Below the pieces are notes generated by a model, which worked only from the letters and a program-made list of their open reading frames with translations, ran no database searches and was not told where the DNA came from. From Janthinobacterium saanense (GTDB lineage Bacteria; Pseudomonadota; Gammaproteobacteria; Burkholderiales; Burkholderiaceae_D), in contig NZ_JACHCI010000018.1 of the NCBI RefSeq assembly GCF_014200675.1, positions 61,361-125,360 on the forward strand: DNA of 64,000 nt. Reading direction: 5' to 3'. The position numbers and the translations under genes are program-made. The stretch's first letter is position 1, and each line of letters starts with the position of its first letter. Shown piece after piece: positions 1 to 11,322 of this stretch.

Positions 1-7
1 ATACGCT

Positions 8-1036
8 TTGAAATACTTGCTCTTTTCCCTGTTGTTCACCGGCGCCCTGGCGTCCGGCCACGCGCGCGCCCAGTTTACCGCACCCGCCATGTCTCCCGCG
101 CTGACAGCCGCGCAGCTGGCGCTGGTGGTCAACGACGATGAGCCGAACAGCGTCGCCATTGCCGAGTATTACCGGCAGGTGCGCAACATTCCCGCCGCCA
201 ATATTGTCCATGTACGCATCCCCAACCGTCCACGCAAGCTCAGCGCTGATGAGTTCGCCACGCTGAAAAAACAGATCGACAGCCAGCTCAAGCCGGACAT
301 CCAGGCCGTGCTGATGGTCTGGACGGCGCCCTATGCCGTCGAGTGCAATTCCATCACCTCGGCTTTTACTCTGGGCCTCGATGCCGGCCTGTGTACACGC
401 ACCTGTGGCGCCGGCCAGCCCAGCAGCTATTTCAATGCCGCGCGTGGCTTGCCCTATGGCGATTACAAGATGCGCCTGAGTATGTTGTTGCCCACCGAAT
501 CGGTGGCCCAGGCGAAGGAGTTGATCGACCGCGGCGTCAGTGCCGGTTTCCGGGTGCAGGAAGCCACGGCCTATTATCTGATGACCAGCGAAACGGCGCG
601 CAATAGCCGCGCGCCATTCTTTCCGCCGGCTGGGCGGCTGCCTTCAAAAAAATTGAATATCAAGCGCCTGCGTGCCGATGAACTCGATGGCGCAGCGGAC
701 ATCATGGTCTACCAGACGGGCATGGCGCGGGTAAACAAGCTCGAGACGCTGAAGTTTGCGCCTGGCGCCCTGGCTGACCATTTGACGTCATATGGCGGAG
801 ACTTGCTGGGAACGGCGCAGATGAGCAGCTTGCGCTGGCTGGAGGCGGGCGCCACGGCCAGTTATGGCAGCGTCAGCGAACCATGCAATTATTGGCAGAA
901 ATTTCCGCAGCCGACAGTGCTGTTGCAGCGCTATCTATCGGGCGACACGGCCATCGAAGCGTACTGGAAGAGCGTGGCCTGGCCTGCGCAAGGCGTCTTC
1001 ATCGGCGAACCTTTGAGCACGCCATACCGCCGCTGA
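8..1036 (+). CDS. TIGR03790-like secreted protein (start uncertain, window edge)
   Basis: A 342-residue protein of unknown biochemical role. The N-terminus is a signal peptide (hydrophobic LLFSLLFTGALA, likely cut near ARA-Q at about residue 21), so it should be exported. The following segment (LALVVNDDEPNSVAIAEYY, then RNIPAANIVHVRIP) matches my memory of the TIGR03790 family: a VVN-x-S pattern, an aligned residue pair YY, and a 'pathway to I.R' turn. The only in-frame start seen is TTG, seven bases from the window edge, with no visible ribosome site, so the true start may lie outside. It converges on the PEP-CTERM gene at 1041 with a four-base gap. Family assignment is from motif memory and was not tested. 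Confidence 0.7.
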   Translation: MKYLLFSLLFTGALASGHARAQFTAPAMSPALTAAQLALVVNDDEPNSVAIAEYYRQVRNIPAANIVHVRIPNRPRKLSADEFATLKKQIDSQLKPDIQAVLMVWTAPYAVECNSITSAFTLGLDAGLCTRTCGAGQPSSYFNAARGLPYGDYKMRLSMLLPTESVAQAKELIDRGVSAGFRVQEATAYYLMTSETARNSRAPFFPPAGRLPSKKLNIKRLRADELDGAADIMVYQTGMARVNKLETLKFAPGALADHLTSYGGDLLGTAQMSSLRWLEAGATASYGSVSEPCNYWQKFPQPTVLLQRYLSGDTAIEAYWKSVAWPAQGVFIGEPLSTPYRR

Positions 1037-1040
1037 CAAC

Positions 1041-1886
1041 TTAGTTGTTGCGGCGGCGCATTAGCAAACCGAGCAGGCCCAGGCCGGCCAGCAGCATGGC
1101 CCAGGTAGACGCTTCCGGTATCGCCGGGATAGCCGGATCGATCGGCGTCACGATGGGCGGGGTGACTACTGGTGGCGTGACTACCGGTGGCCCGACCACG
1201 GGCGGGATCGCCGGCAAGTCGGTGTCTGGCGTGGCTACGCCACCCGAAACAGGCGGATTGGTGCCGAACAGGCCCTGGTCGCCGGAGCCGCTGCCACCGC
1301 CGCCAGGGCTGGTGAAGCTGCTTGCCGCCAGGCGTTCGGTGCCGCCCAGATTGCCTGGCCGCCAGCCTACCGCCGCCGCTGGCTGGAAGGGCTGTATGCT
1401 AGACGCTGCATTGAAACTGTCCGTGCCCGCACTGAAGGCGCGGCCATTGCCGGACGCCAGCGGGCGGCTCGCCACGCTGGGGAAATTCAGTGCATCCGAT
1501 GGCAGCCGTTTCACGCCCGTCTGGCCTTCGTCGCCGGGCAAGCTGCGGTGATAAGCGGCATCGTCGCCGAGGCTGCTTACCGTGCCCGGGCCCACGCCAT
1601 CATTCTTGAATTCATCGTAATTGATATCGCCATTGGACAGGCTGCAAGGGCTGGTCACGCCTTCCAGGCTGACGCCGGAGGCGGCCTGGCTTTGCGCCTT
1701 GCCTTTGTCATCTTGCATCGATTGTGAGCAATTCGGCTTTTTGGCAGGCGGCACGGCCTGTGGATTGACATAGTAGCCGGTGTAGTTATTCGCTTGCGCT
1801 GTCAGCGGGGACAGCAGTAGCGGCGACAACAGGGCGGCAAGCAACAACGCTGGGCTTGAACGGTGGTTATTTCTTCTCATGATCAA
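1041..1886 (-). CDS. PEP-CTERM sorting domain protein
   Basis: A 281-residue exported protein of unknown function. It has a signal peptide (LLLAALLSPLLLSPLTAQA) and a low-complexity middle rich in Gly, Ser and Pro. A linker of PPVVTPP-type repeats (about residues 230-250) follows, then a PEP-CTERM tail: IPEASTWAMLLAGLGLLGLL with terminal MRRRNN. Known biology: such tails are anchored by the tripartite motif, then processed by an exosortase (EpsH/XrtB type), often in exopolysaccharide-producing Gram-negatives. No exosortase is encoded in this window. The Pro/Thr linker suggests a cell-wall or EPS-spanning spacer (inference). Transcribed toward the TIGR03790-like gene. Confidence 0.85.
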   Translation of the reverse strand: MIMRRNNHRSSPALLLAALLSPLLLSPLTAQANNYTGYYVNPQAVPPAKKPNCSQSMQDDKGKAQSQAASGVSLEGVTSPCSLSNGDINYDEFKNDGVGPGTVSSLGDDAAYHRSLPGDEGQTGVKRLPSDALNFPSVASRPLASGNGRAFSAGTDSFNAASSIQPFQPAAAVGWRPGNLGGTERLAASSFTSPGGGGSGSGDQGLFGTNPPVSGGVATPDTDLPAIPPVVGPPVVTPPVVTPPIVTPIDPAIPAIPEASTWAMLLAGLGLLGLLMRRRNN

Positions 1887-2272
1887 TCTTCCCTGTCTCT
1901 ACTGTCCACCGGTTGTTATTGCCTTGACGGCGTATCCCTGCTTCTTGATGGCAGATGTTTTATTGCTACCGAGACTCATACTAGCATGCTTGCACTGGAA
2001 GTAACATCCAATAACTTATTTTCATTGTCGGTTTGAAACTGAAAGCATACTTTTATACAACAAAATAATGTATCTACGTTCAACTTGCCATTCCTGCATC
2101 TACAGAGGGCGTGCATACCAGTTAACTTTTGTCATCAAGTTGTCACGCTTGAATATTATGATTGAGTTAATAGTAAAAAGCCTATTTAATTACCTAATTT
2201 TGTTGTTGAAATTTTAGCGCCAGCTTGTCAGTCATGGCATGCTGGAAATTTTAATTGCCATCAGGAATTTTC
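1887..2272. other. AT-rich divergent intergenic region
   Basis: 386 bases between the divergent PEP-CTERM gene and the nuclease gene, clearly more AT-rich than the flanks. It must carry both promoters. I could not place a convincing -35/-10 pair or a sigma-54 GG-N10-GC element on either strand. Confidence 0.6.
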
Positions 2273-5200
2273 ATGAAGAATTGTTTTTATCTGTGTAAGT
2301 CCGCACTACCCGGCCGGCCTGGCGCTGTTGCGCCATGGCGCCTGACCGTCATGGCGGGTTTGCTTGCCTCGCTGAGCCTGCCCGCGCTGGCTGCTTCCGA
2401 TATCGTCATCAGCCAGGTGTATGGCGGTGGCGGCAATTCTGGCGCCTTGTACCGCAATGACTTCATTGAAATCTTCAACCGCAGCGCCAGCCCCGTCAAC
2501 TTGACGAACTGGAGCGTGCAATACGCCTCGGCGGCGGGCTCGAACTGGGCCGTGACAGCCTTGCCCGCGATTGAGTTGCAGCCCGGCCAATATTTGCTGG
2601 TGCAGCAAGCCCAGGGGGCGGGCGGTACGCAGGATTTGCCGACGCCCGACGCAACGGGCAACATCGCCATGTCCGGCACGGCAGGCAAGGTCTTATTGAG
2701 CAATAGCAAGACGGCGCAGACCAGCGCCAATCCCGGCGGTGCGCAAGTGGTGGACCTGGTCGGTTTCGGCACGGCCAATGGCTATGAGGGCGCCGTCGCG
2801 CCGGCCCCGTCGAACACCCTGGCGATCCTGCGGGCGAATGGCGGTTGTGTCGATACGGATGACAATGGCCTGGACTTTGCCACCGGCAGCGTCACGCCGC
2901 GCAATACGGCTTCCGCACGCCATGTGTGCGGCGGCGCCGTGGTGCATCCGATCGTCACCAGTTGCCCGGCCAGCCTGGCGCTGGCGCTGGGCAGCGGCGG
3001 CAACGCCGTGCTGCGCGCTTCCGACGTCGATGGTCTCGTCAACGCTGCCGTGCTGACCTCGCCGGCCGTGGCAGGTATCAGCCTGGGCCAGTTCAGCGCC
3101 GCCGGCGTGGCCGGCGAGAGCGCCAGCGTGAACCTGCTGGTAGCCGCTGGCGTGCCGGTGGGCAATTACCCGGTCGTCGTCAAATTCAGCAATGAGCAGC
3201 AGCAAACGGCGACCTGCCAGGTCAATGTCGCCGTGCAGGGCCTGGCTGCTGTTACGCACACGATTCCGCAGATCCAGGGTCCGGGCGCGAGCAGTCCGTA
3301 TGCCAATTCCGTGCAGACCACGGAAGGCGTGGTGACCCTGAAAGTGGGCACCGGCTTCTTTATCCAGGATGCGGCCGGCGATGGCGATCCCACCACCTCG
3401 GACGGTATCTTCGTGTACACGGGTAACACGGTCGCGCCAGTGCAGCCAGGCGACCTGGTGCGCGTGACGGCTACGGTCTTTGAATATACGCCGACCGGCG
3501 CGAAGAATTCGTACACGGAATTGAAGGACGTGACGTCCATCATCACGCAAAGCAGCGGCCACAGCATCGTGCCGGTCAATGTGAGCTTGCCCAACGATAA
3601 TCTGGGCCAGGTGGAAGGCATGCTGGTGCGTTTTACGCAGCCATTGACGGTGTCGCAAAACGCTTTCCTGGGCACCCGTGGCGAGCTGACCTTGTCGGCC
3701 GGCCGGCGCGAAATACCGACTAACCGCTATCCGGCTGCTTCGCCTGAAGCGCTGGCGCTGGCGGCCGCCAATGCCAGCAATATCATCGTGCTCGACGACG
3801 GCATCTTCGTGGCGCCCACCACCATCCCTTACATCGGCGAAGGCAATACCGTGCGCAGCGGCGACACGGTGGCTGACCTGACGGGCGTGGTTGACTTCGG
3901 CGCCATCGGCGGCGGTGGCGCCGCCTATAAACTGCAACCGACCGTGACGCCGCAATTCTCGCGCGACAACCCACGTACCGGCGCCCCCGACCTGCCAGCG
4001 GGCAACGTCAAAGTGGCCAGCGCCAATGTGCTCAATTTCTTCACGACCTTTACCAATGGCAATACGGTGTTTGGACAAACGGGGCAGGGCTGCACGCTAG
4101 GTTCGTCCACCACCAAGTCGAATTGCCGTGGCGCCGACAATCTGGCTGAATTCATCCGCCAGCGCGACAAGATCGTGGCCGAACTGAAAGCCATCGACGC
4201 CGACGTGGTGGGCTTGATGGAAATCCAGAACAATGGCGAAACGGCCGTGACGTATCTGGTCGACCAGCTCAACGCTGCCATCGGCGGCGTCAGCTACGCC
4301 GTGGTGCCCAGGCCGGCCGCGACCGGCACCGACGCGATCCGCGTGGCCATGATCTACAAGCCCGCCAAGGTCGGCCTGGTGGGCGGCGCGCTGTCCGATG
4401 CGGCAGCCATCAACAACCGCCCGCCGATGGCGCAAACCTTCCGCGCGGCCAATGGCGAGAAATTCTCGCTGATCGTCAATCACCTGAAATCGAAAGGCAG
4501 CTGCCCATCCGGTAGCGGCCCGGATGCGGACAACAACGATAGCCAGAGTTGCTGGAACGCCAGCCGCGTGCAGCAGGCGCAGCGCCTGGTGGGCAGCTTC
4601 GTGCCGCAAGTGGTCGCCGCCGCAGGCGACAGCGATGTGCTGATCATTGGCGACTTGAATTCCTATGGCGCGGAAGATCCGATCCAGGTCATCACGGGCG
4701 CCGGCTTCGTCAATGAACTGGAGCGTTTCGTGCGGCCTGCCGGCATGCCGTATTCGTTTGTGTTCGGTGGCCTGAGCGGTTATCTGGACCACGCCCTGGC
4801 CAGCACCAGCCTGAGCGCGCAAGTGGCTGGCGTGGCGGAATGGCATTTGAATGCCGACGAGCCAGAAGTGATCGACTACAACATCGACGCAGCCAAGCCG
4901 CAAGACTTGTACGACGCCTTGCCCTACCGCGCTTCGGACCATGACCCGGTCGTCATCAGCCTGGACTTGCAACCGTCCTACCGCGACATCAGCGGCGCCG
5001 TTGCGGTGTCCAGCTCGGGCCTCGCGTACAACCGCATCACGCAAAAGTACACGGGCAGCTTCAGTTTCACCAATACGGGATCAAACGCCATCAACGGCCC
5101 CTTCCAGGTGGTCTTCGGCGGCTTGCCTGCCGGCGTCAGCCTCGATAACGCCAGCGGCAGCCGCGCAGGCGCATCGTATGTCAGCGTCAATACGGCCAGC

Positions 5201-5299
5201 CTGGCGCCAGGCACGACAGCGTCTTTCGCCGTCAGCTTCAGCAATCCGTCAAAAGTGACGATCAGCTATAACGCCGGCATTTTCGCCGGCAAATTCTAA
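2273..5299 (+). CDS. ExeM/NucH-type extracellular endonuclease
   Basis: A predicted secreted DNase of 1008 residues. The ATG at 2273 is preferred over an upstream TTG at 2255 because AGGA sits seven bases before it and the signal peptide (ending LSLPALAA) then starts at a sensible length. Order: signal peptide to about 40; lamin-tail-like domain about 42-150 (SDIVISQVYGGGGNS, NDFIEIFNRS); an OB-fold-like middle about 330-560; endonuclease/exonuclease/phosphatase domain about 578-900; a C-terminal beta-sandwich to 1008. Metal and catalytic motifs are visible: SANVLNFF, VGLMEIQNN, NHLKSKG, IIGDLNSYG, and the final SDHDPVV. ExeM-type nucleases degrade extracellular DNA and biofilm matrix. There is no PEP-CTERM or GlyGly tail, so it may be released. 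The next gene starts 10 bases after its stop and is probably co-transcribed. Confidence 0.9.
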   Translation: MKNCFYLCKSALPGRPGAVAPWRLTVMAGLLASLSLPALAASDIVISQVYGGGGNSGALYRNDFIEIFNRSASPVNLTNWSVQYASAAGSNWAVTALPAIELQPGQYLLVQQAQGAGGTQDLPTPDATGNIAMSGTAGKVLLSNSKTAQTSANPGGAQVVDLVGFGTANGYEGAVAPAPSNTLAILRANGGCVDTDDNGLDFATGSVTPRNTASARHVCGGAVVHPIVTSCPASLALALGSGGNAVLRASDVDGLVNAAVLTSPAVAGISLGQFSAAGVAGESASVNLLVAAGVPVGNYPVVVKFSNEQQQTATCQVNVAVQGLAAVTHTIPQIQGPGASSPYANSVQTTEGVVTLKVGTGFFIQDAAGDGDPTTSDGIFVYTGNTVAPVQPGDLVRVTATVFEYTPTGAKNSYTELKDVTSIITQSSGHSIVPVNVSLPNDNLGQVEGMLVRFTQPLTVSQNAFLGTRGELTLSAGRREIPTNRYPAASPEALALAAANASNIIVLDDGIFVAPTTIPYIGEGNTVRSGDTVADLTGVVDFGAIGGGGAAYKLQPTVTPQFSRDNPRTGAPDLPAGNVKVASANVLNFFTTFTNGNTVFGQTGQGCTLGSSTTKSNCRGADNLAEFIRQRDKIVAELKAIDADVVGLMEIQNNGETAVTYLVDQLNAAIGGVSYAVVPRPAATGTDAIRVAMIYKPAKVGLVGGALSDAAAINNRPPMAQTFRAANGEKFSLIVNHLKSKGSCPSGSGPDADNNDSQSCWNASRVQQAQRLVGSFVPQVVAAAGDSDVLIIGDLNSYGAEDPIQVITGAGFVNELERFVRPAGMPYSFVFGGLSGYLDHALASTSLSAQVAGVAEWHLNADEPEVIDYNIDAAKPQDLYDALPYRASDHDPVVISLDLQPSYRDISGAVAVSSSGLAYNRITQKYTGSFSFTNTGSNAINGPFQVVFGGLPAGVSLDNASGSRAGASYVSVNTASLAPGTTASFAVSFSNPSKVTISYNAGIFAGKF

Positions 5300-5309
5300 G
5301 GAGACTCTC

Positions 5310-5954
5310 ATGTTTGCAAGTAAATTCAACCTGACCCTGCGCCGCGCCGTACTGGCTGCCTTGCTGGCCGCCAGCAGCAGCGCGGCGTTGGCCGATCCAC
5401 TGCAATACCACGTGGAAATCGACACCAGCCAGTTCTCTGGTGCGGGCTTCCTGGACTTCGCTTTTCTCGCCGGTAACAGCCCGGCGCCTGGCGCCACCGC
5501 CACCCTGAGCCAGTTCTCGGGCGCTTTTGGCGCGCTTGACAGCAAAGAAGGCAATGTCAGTGGCAGCGCGCCAGGCACCCTGGTGTTTGGCAATGGCGGC
5601 GGCTATAACGACTGGTTCCAGAACGTCACCCTGGGCGGCAAGTTTGCCTTTGACATCGTATTTGGCGGCGACTTCCTGAATACGGCTGGCAATGCCGGCA
5701 CCACCTTTGGCCTGGGCTTGCTGGACCAGTCGGCATCGACCTATCTGGGCAATCCGAACGGCAACTTGCTGCAGTTCGACTTGCTGCCACGCAATGGCGC
5801 CTTGCCGGCATCGATTGCCGCCAGCACCTACGCCAGCATTGCGTCCATCTCGGCGGTGCCGGAAGCGTCGGAATGGATGATGCTGACCGGTGGCCTGGCG
5901 CTGATCGGCTTTGCCCTGCGCCGCCGCCGTAGCGTAGCTGCTCTGAATGCCTGA
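5310..5954 (+). CDS. PEP-CTERM protein
   Basis: A 214-residue exported protein. It has a signal peptide (AVLAALLAASSSAALA), a beta-rich body starting YHVEIDTSQFSGAGFLDFAF, and a PEP-CTERM tail VPEASEWMMLTGGLALIG followed by LRRRRS. The body resembles a recurring PEP-CTERM subfamily that begins with a 'DTS-L-G-G-x-LDF' pattern, but I cannot name its role. AAGGAGA lies just before the ATG. Only ten bases separate it from the nuclease gene, so the two are likely one transcript. Its stop directly abuts the stop of the convergent I9 gene, with no terminator between. Confidence 0.85.
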   Translation: MFASKFNLTLRRAVLAALLAASSSAALADPLQYHVEIDTSQFSGAGFLDFAFLAGNSPAPGATATLSQFSGAFGALDSKEGNVSGSAPGTLVFGNGGGYNDWFQNVTLGGKFAFDIVFGGDFLNTAGNAGTTFGLGLLDQSASTYLGNPNGNLLQFDLLPRNGALPASIAASTYASIASISAVPEASEWMMLTGGLALIGFALRRRRSVAALNA

Positions 5955-6287
5955 TTATTGTTGATTGTTCTTTAATGCCGCCCCGTTGAGCTGTTCAACG
6001 GTGGCGGGCGACACCTGTGTCACGCCTGGGACGGCCTTCAGGCGCGACACCTCGTTTTCTGTCAGCAAGGCCGCAAAACCATTCAATGTGACCGTGTAGT
6101 GGTATTGCACCGGCGCATGTTCAACCAATGCCAGCACGGCGTTCTGCTTTTCTTCAAGCGCAAGTACATACAGGCGCGCCGCCTCGCTATCCCTCTCCAG
6201 ATGCTGCTCTTGCACGGTATAGGACGCCAGCGGCGGATCGGCCAGTTGCACGATATAGGCATGCCTTTCTTTGGATGCTGTGTGCAA
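5955..6287 (-). CDS. stand-alone I9 propeptide / subtilisin inhibitor-like protein
   Basis: A 110-residue protein that is almost nothing but a peptidase inhibitor I9 domain: AYIVQLADPPLASY near the N-terminus, APVQYHYTVTLNGFAALL in the middle, and EVSRLKAVPGVTQVSP at the end. It closely parallels the propeptide of the subtilase encoded next to it (shared YIVQL, ASY, APVQY, LNGF, ALLT, EV). The start is TTG at 6287, chosen because a strong GGGAGGA lies five bases upstream. No signal peptide is visible, so the protein would stay in the cytoplasm unless a start was missed. Known free I9 inhibitors are fungal (yeast Pbi2, POIA1). Here it could be a genuine inhibitor/chaperone or the surviving propeptide of a lost second subtilase. 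Confidence 0.7.
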   Translation of the reverse strand: MHTASKERHAYIVQLADPPLASYTVQEQHLERDSEAARLYVLALEEKQNAVLALVEHAPVQYHYTVTLNGFAALLTENEVSRLKAVPGVTQVSPATVEQLNGAALKNNQQ

Positions 6288-6351
6288 GGCTATCCTCCCT
6301 GATGTCGATGGCTGGTCATTAATAATAGACCTTTACGCCTGCCGCACCCAT

Positions 6352-6378
6352 AAAAAAACGCGCCCCGCAGGGCGCGTT
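6352..6378 (-). terminator. terminator of the subtilase gene
   Basis: A nine-base-pair stem (arms 6357-6365 and 6370-6378, AACGCGCCC/GGGCGCGTT) with a four-base loop. On the minus strand it is followed by seven T. It lies 33 bases after the subtilase stop. Confidence 0.85.
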
Positions 6379-6410
6379 CAAGTACCAGTTGCCTGGTAGT
6401 ATTACAGCGA

Positions 6411-9563
<3,153 letters not shown>

Positions 9564-9608
9564 GTAGGGGTTTCCTGGTAGCAGTATCGGGATCAACAGG
9601 GAAGGGGC

Positions 9609-10373
9609 TCAGGCTTGTTTGCGGCGGCGTGCCACGAAGCCGATGCCTGCCAGGCCCAGCAGCATCATGGCGTAGGTCGATGGTTCCGGTACCGAGGCGA
9701 TGATATTGTCGAGTGCAAACTGGCCCTTGTTGCTATTGAACGCGTTGCAACTGCCGCTGGTGTTGCAAGTGAAGCCGAAGAAGGCCAGCGAATCGAAGCG
9801 TTGGCTGGAAAAGCCGGCGCTGGTGTCGAAATGCTGGAACTGGAAGCTGCCGCCCACGGGGCCGCCCAGTTGGTAGGTTTCATACAGGGAAGTGCCATCG
9901 GCATAAAAGCCTTGCACGCGCAGCAGGCCGGCGACGGCAGGATAGCTGGCGCCCTGGGCATAACCGATGAAGCTGGCGTCGAAGCCTTGCAGGCTGACCG
10001 TGCCGCCCGCTTTCAGGGGATCGAGATAGACGATGCCATCGTTGAGCGCGGCATAGTAATTATTCGTCGTGCCGGTCGGGCAGGCTTGGCCGCAAGAGGC
10101 AGGGTCGCCGCCATTGAAGATCGCGCCGACCAGGTCGCCCGGGCTGGCGCCAGGAACATTGGAAATACCTGTCAGCGAGAAGTTGGCGAAGTCAAAGGAG
10201 TCGCCGTGGCCGACGAATTGATTGTCCAGATTGTTGAACGTGAGCACGTCGGCCATGGCGACCGGCGAGGTGGCCAGCGCAGCACCGAGCAGGGCGCCAC
10301 CCAGCAGTTTCTTGAGCGGAAAACCAGATGGGGTGGCTTGCTGCTGTGCATTACCGTACATAAATTGAATCAT
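9609..10373 (-). CDS. PEP-CTERM protein
   Basis: A 254-residue exported protein. The signal region is unusually late: about 20 polar residues come before KKLLGGALLGAALATSPVAMA. The body opens VLTFNNLDNQFVGHGDSFDF and has the look of a carbohydrate-binding or jelly-roll beta sandwich. Two Cys pairs are visible (ASCGQAC, CNTSGSC). The tail is the classic VPEPSTYAMMLLGLAGIG plus VARRRKQA. GGGAAGAG precedes the ATG. It probably heads a two-gene unit with the subtilase. Function unknown. Confidence 0.85.
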   Translation of the reverse strand: MIQFMYGNAQQQATPSGFPLKKLLGGALLGAALATSPVAMADVLTFNNLDNQFVGHGDSFDFANFSLTGISNVPGASPGDLVGAIFNGGDPASCGQACPTGTTNNYYAALNDGIVYLDPLKAGGTVSLQGFDASFIGYAQGASYPAVAGLLRVQGFYADGTSLYETYQLGGPVGGSFQFQHFDTSAGFSSQRFDSLAFFGFTCNTSGSCNAFNSNKGQFALDNIIASVPEPSTYAMMLLGLAGIGFVARRRKQA

Positions 10374-10815
10374 GAGCTCTTCCCTTGTGTATTTTTGATG
10401 AAATTTTTTTAATATGCTTATGTAAATATCGCCCTAAGTCGCCGTTGAAGCCGGCATACATAAGGTTGGCTTTTAATATAGCAAAAGAAGAAATTAAATT
10501 TATAAATATTGTTGTATTTTTTATTCGCAAGTTACAAAAAACAACAGAATTAAATTTTCTTTTTACTATTGGGTGTTGACCAATAGTTACTCAGTTTTGA
10601 ATTGAAAATAAGTCATGCCTTTAATGAAATGGTATTTTTGTATGCATACTTGCGTATTCCTGAGCTATTTCAAATTAGTTTCCATGGAAATAAGTTGCAC
10701 TGAGGAAAAAATAAAACATTGTCTCAAGCATTCGCGCATGGTAGGCTGATGAATGGGACCACTTTCCGCGTCATCATGGCGCAGGGTGGCAGCGATCAAT
10801 TGAGGAGCACCGCGG
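10374..10815. other. AT-rich divergent intergenic region with an inverted repeat
   Basis: 442 very AT-rich bases between the PEP-CTERM gene and the secretion operon. It contains a perfect eight-base inverted repeat at 10565-10587 (ACTATTGG, seven-base spacer, CCAATAGT), a possible operator. A weak -35/-10 candidate for the secretion operon is TTGTCT at 10719 and TAGGCT at 10742 with a 17-base spacer. No convincing gene is seen in it. Confidence 0.5.
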
Positions 10816-11310
10816 ATGCACGCAGTAGACAGTCACGCAACAGACAGCCAGCCAGTGGGGCGGGCAAACCTTCCTTCATCATGCAATAAAGTCAATAAAA
10901 ATGCGCTTCAAGCAGGCTTTACCTTGCTGGAATTGCTGGTCGTTATCGTGATTATTGGTTTGCTGGCTGCGTATGTCGGTCCCAAGTATTTTGCGCAACT
11001 GGGCAAGTCCGAAGTGACCGTGGCCAAGGCGCAGATCGAGGCGTTTGAAAAATCGCTCGATACCTATCGTCTGGACGTGGGCCGCTATCCCAACACAGAA
11101 GAAGGACTGGCCGCCTTGCTGACCGCGCCGCCGGCCGCCGGCACCAAGTGGAATGGCCCGTACCTGAAGAAAGCCGTGCCGCTCGATCCATGGGGCCACC
11201 CATACCAGTACCGTGCGCCAGGCACCAAGGGCGAGTACGAGATCATTTCCCTGGGCAAGGATGGCCAGCCCGGCGGCAGCGGTGAAGACGCCGACATCAC
11301 TTCACAATAA
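10816..11310 (+). CDS. gspG: major pseudopilin GspG-like
   Basis: A 164-residue major pseudopilin, the main subunit of the periplasmic pseudopilus that drives type II secretion. The class III signal is A-G34/F35-TLLELLVVIVIIGLLAAYV, with the conserved Glu at +5 after cleavage. The C-terminal half has the GspG hallmarks: GRYPNTEEGLAALL, YLKKAVPLDPWGHPYQY, and the calcium-loop region before EDADITSQ. The leader before the cleavage Gly is 34 residues, much longer than the usual 5-10. No later in-frame ATG would shorten it to normal length, so the long leader is probably real or an alternative start is used. First gene of the operon. Confidence 0.93.
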   Translation: MHAVDSHATDSQPVGRANLPSSCNKVNKNALQAGFTLLELLVVIVIIGLLAAYVGPKYFAQLGKSEVTVAKAQIEAFEKSLDTYRLDVGRYPNTEEGLAALLTAPPAAGTKWNGPYLKKAVPLDPWGHPYQYRAPGTKGEYEIISLGKDGQPGGSGEDADITSQ

Positions 11311-11322
11311 GAATCTATCGCC

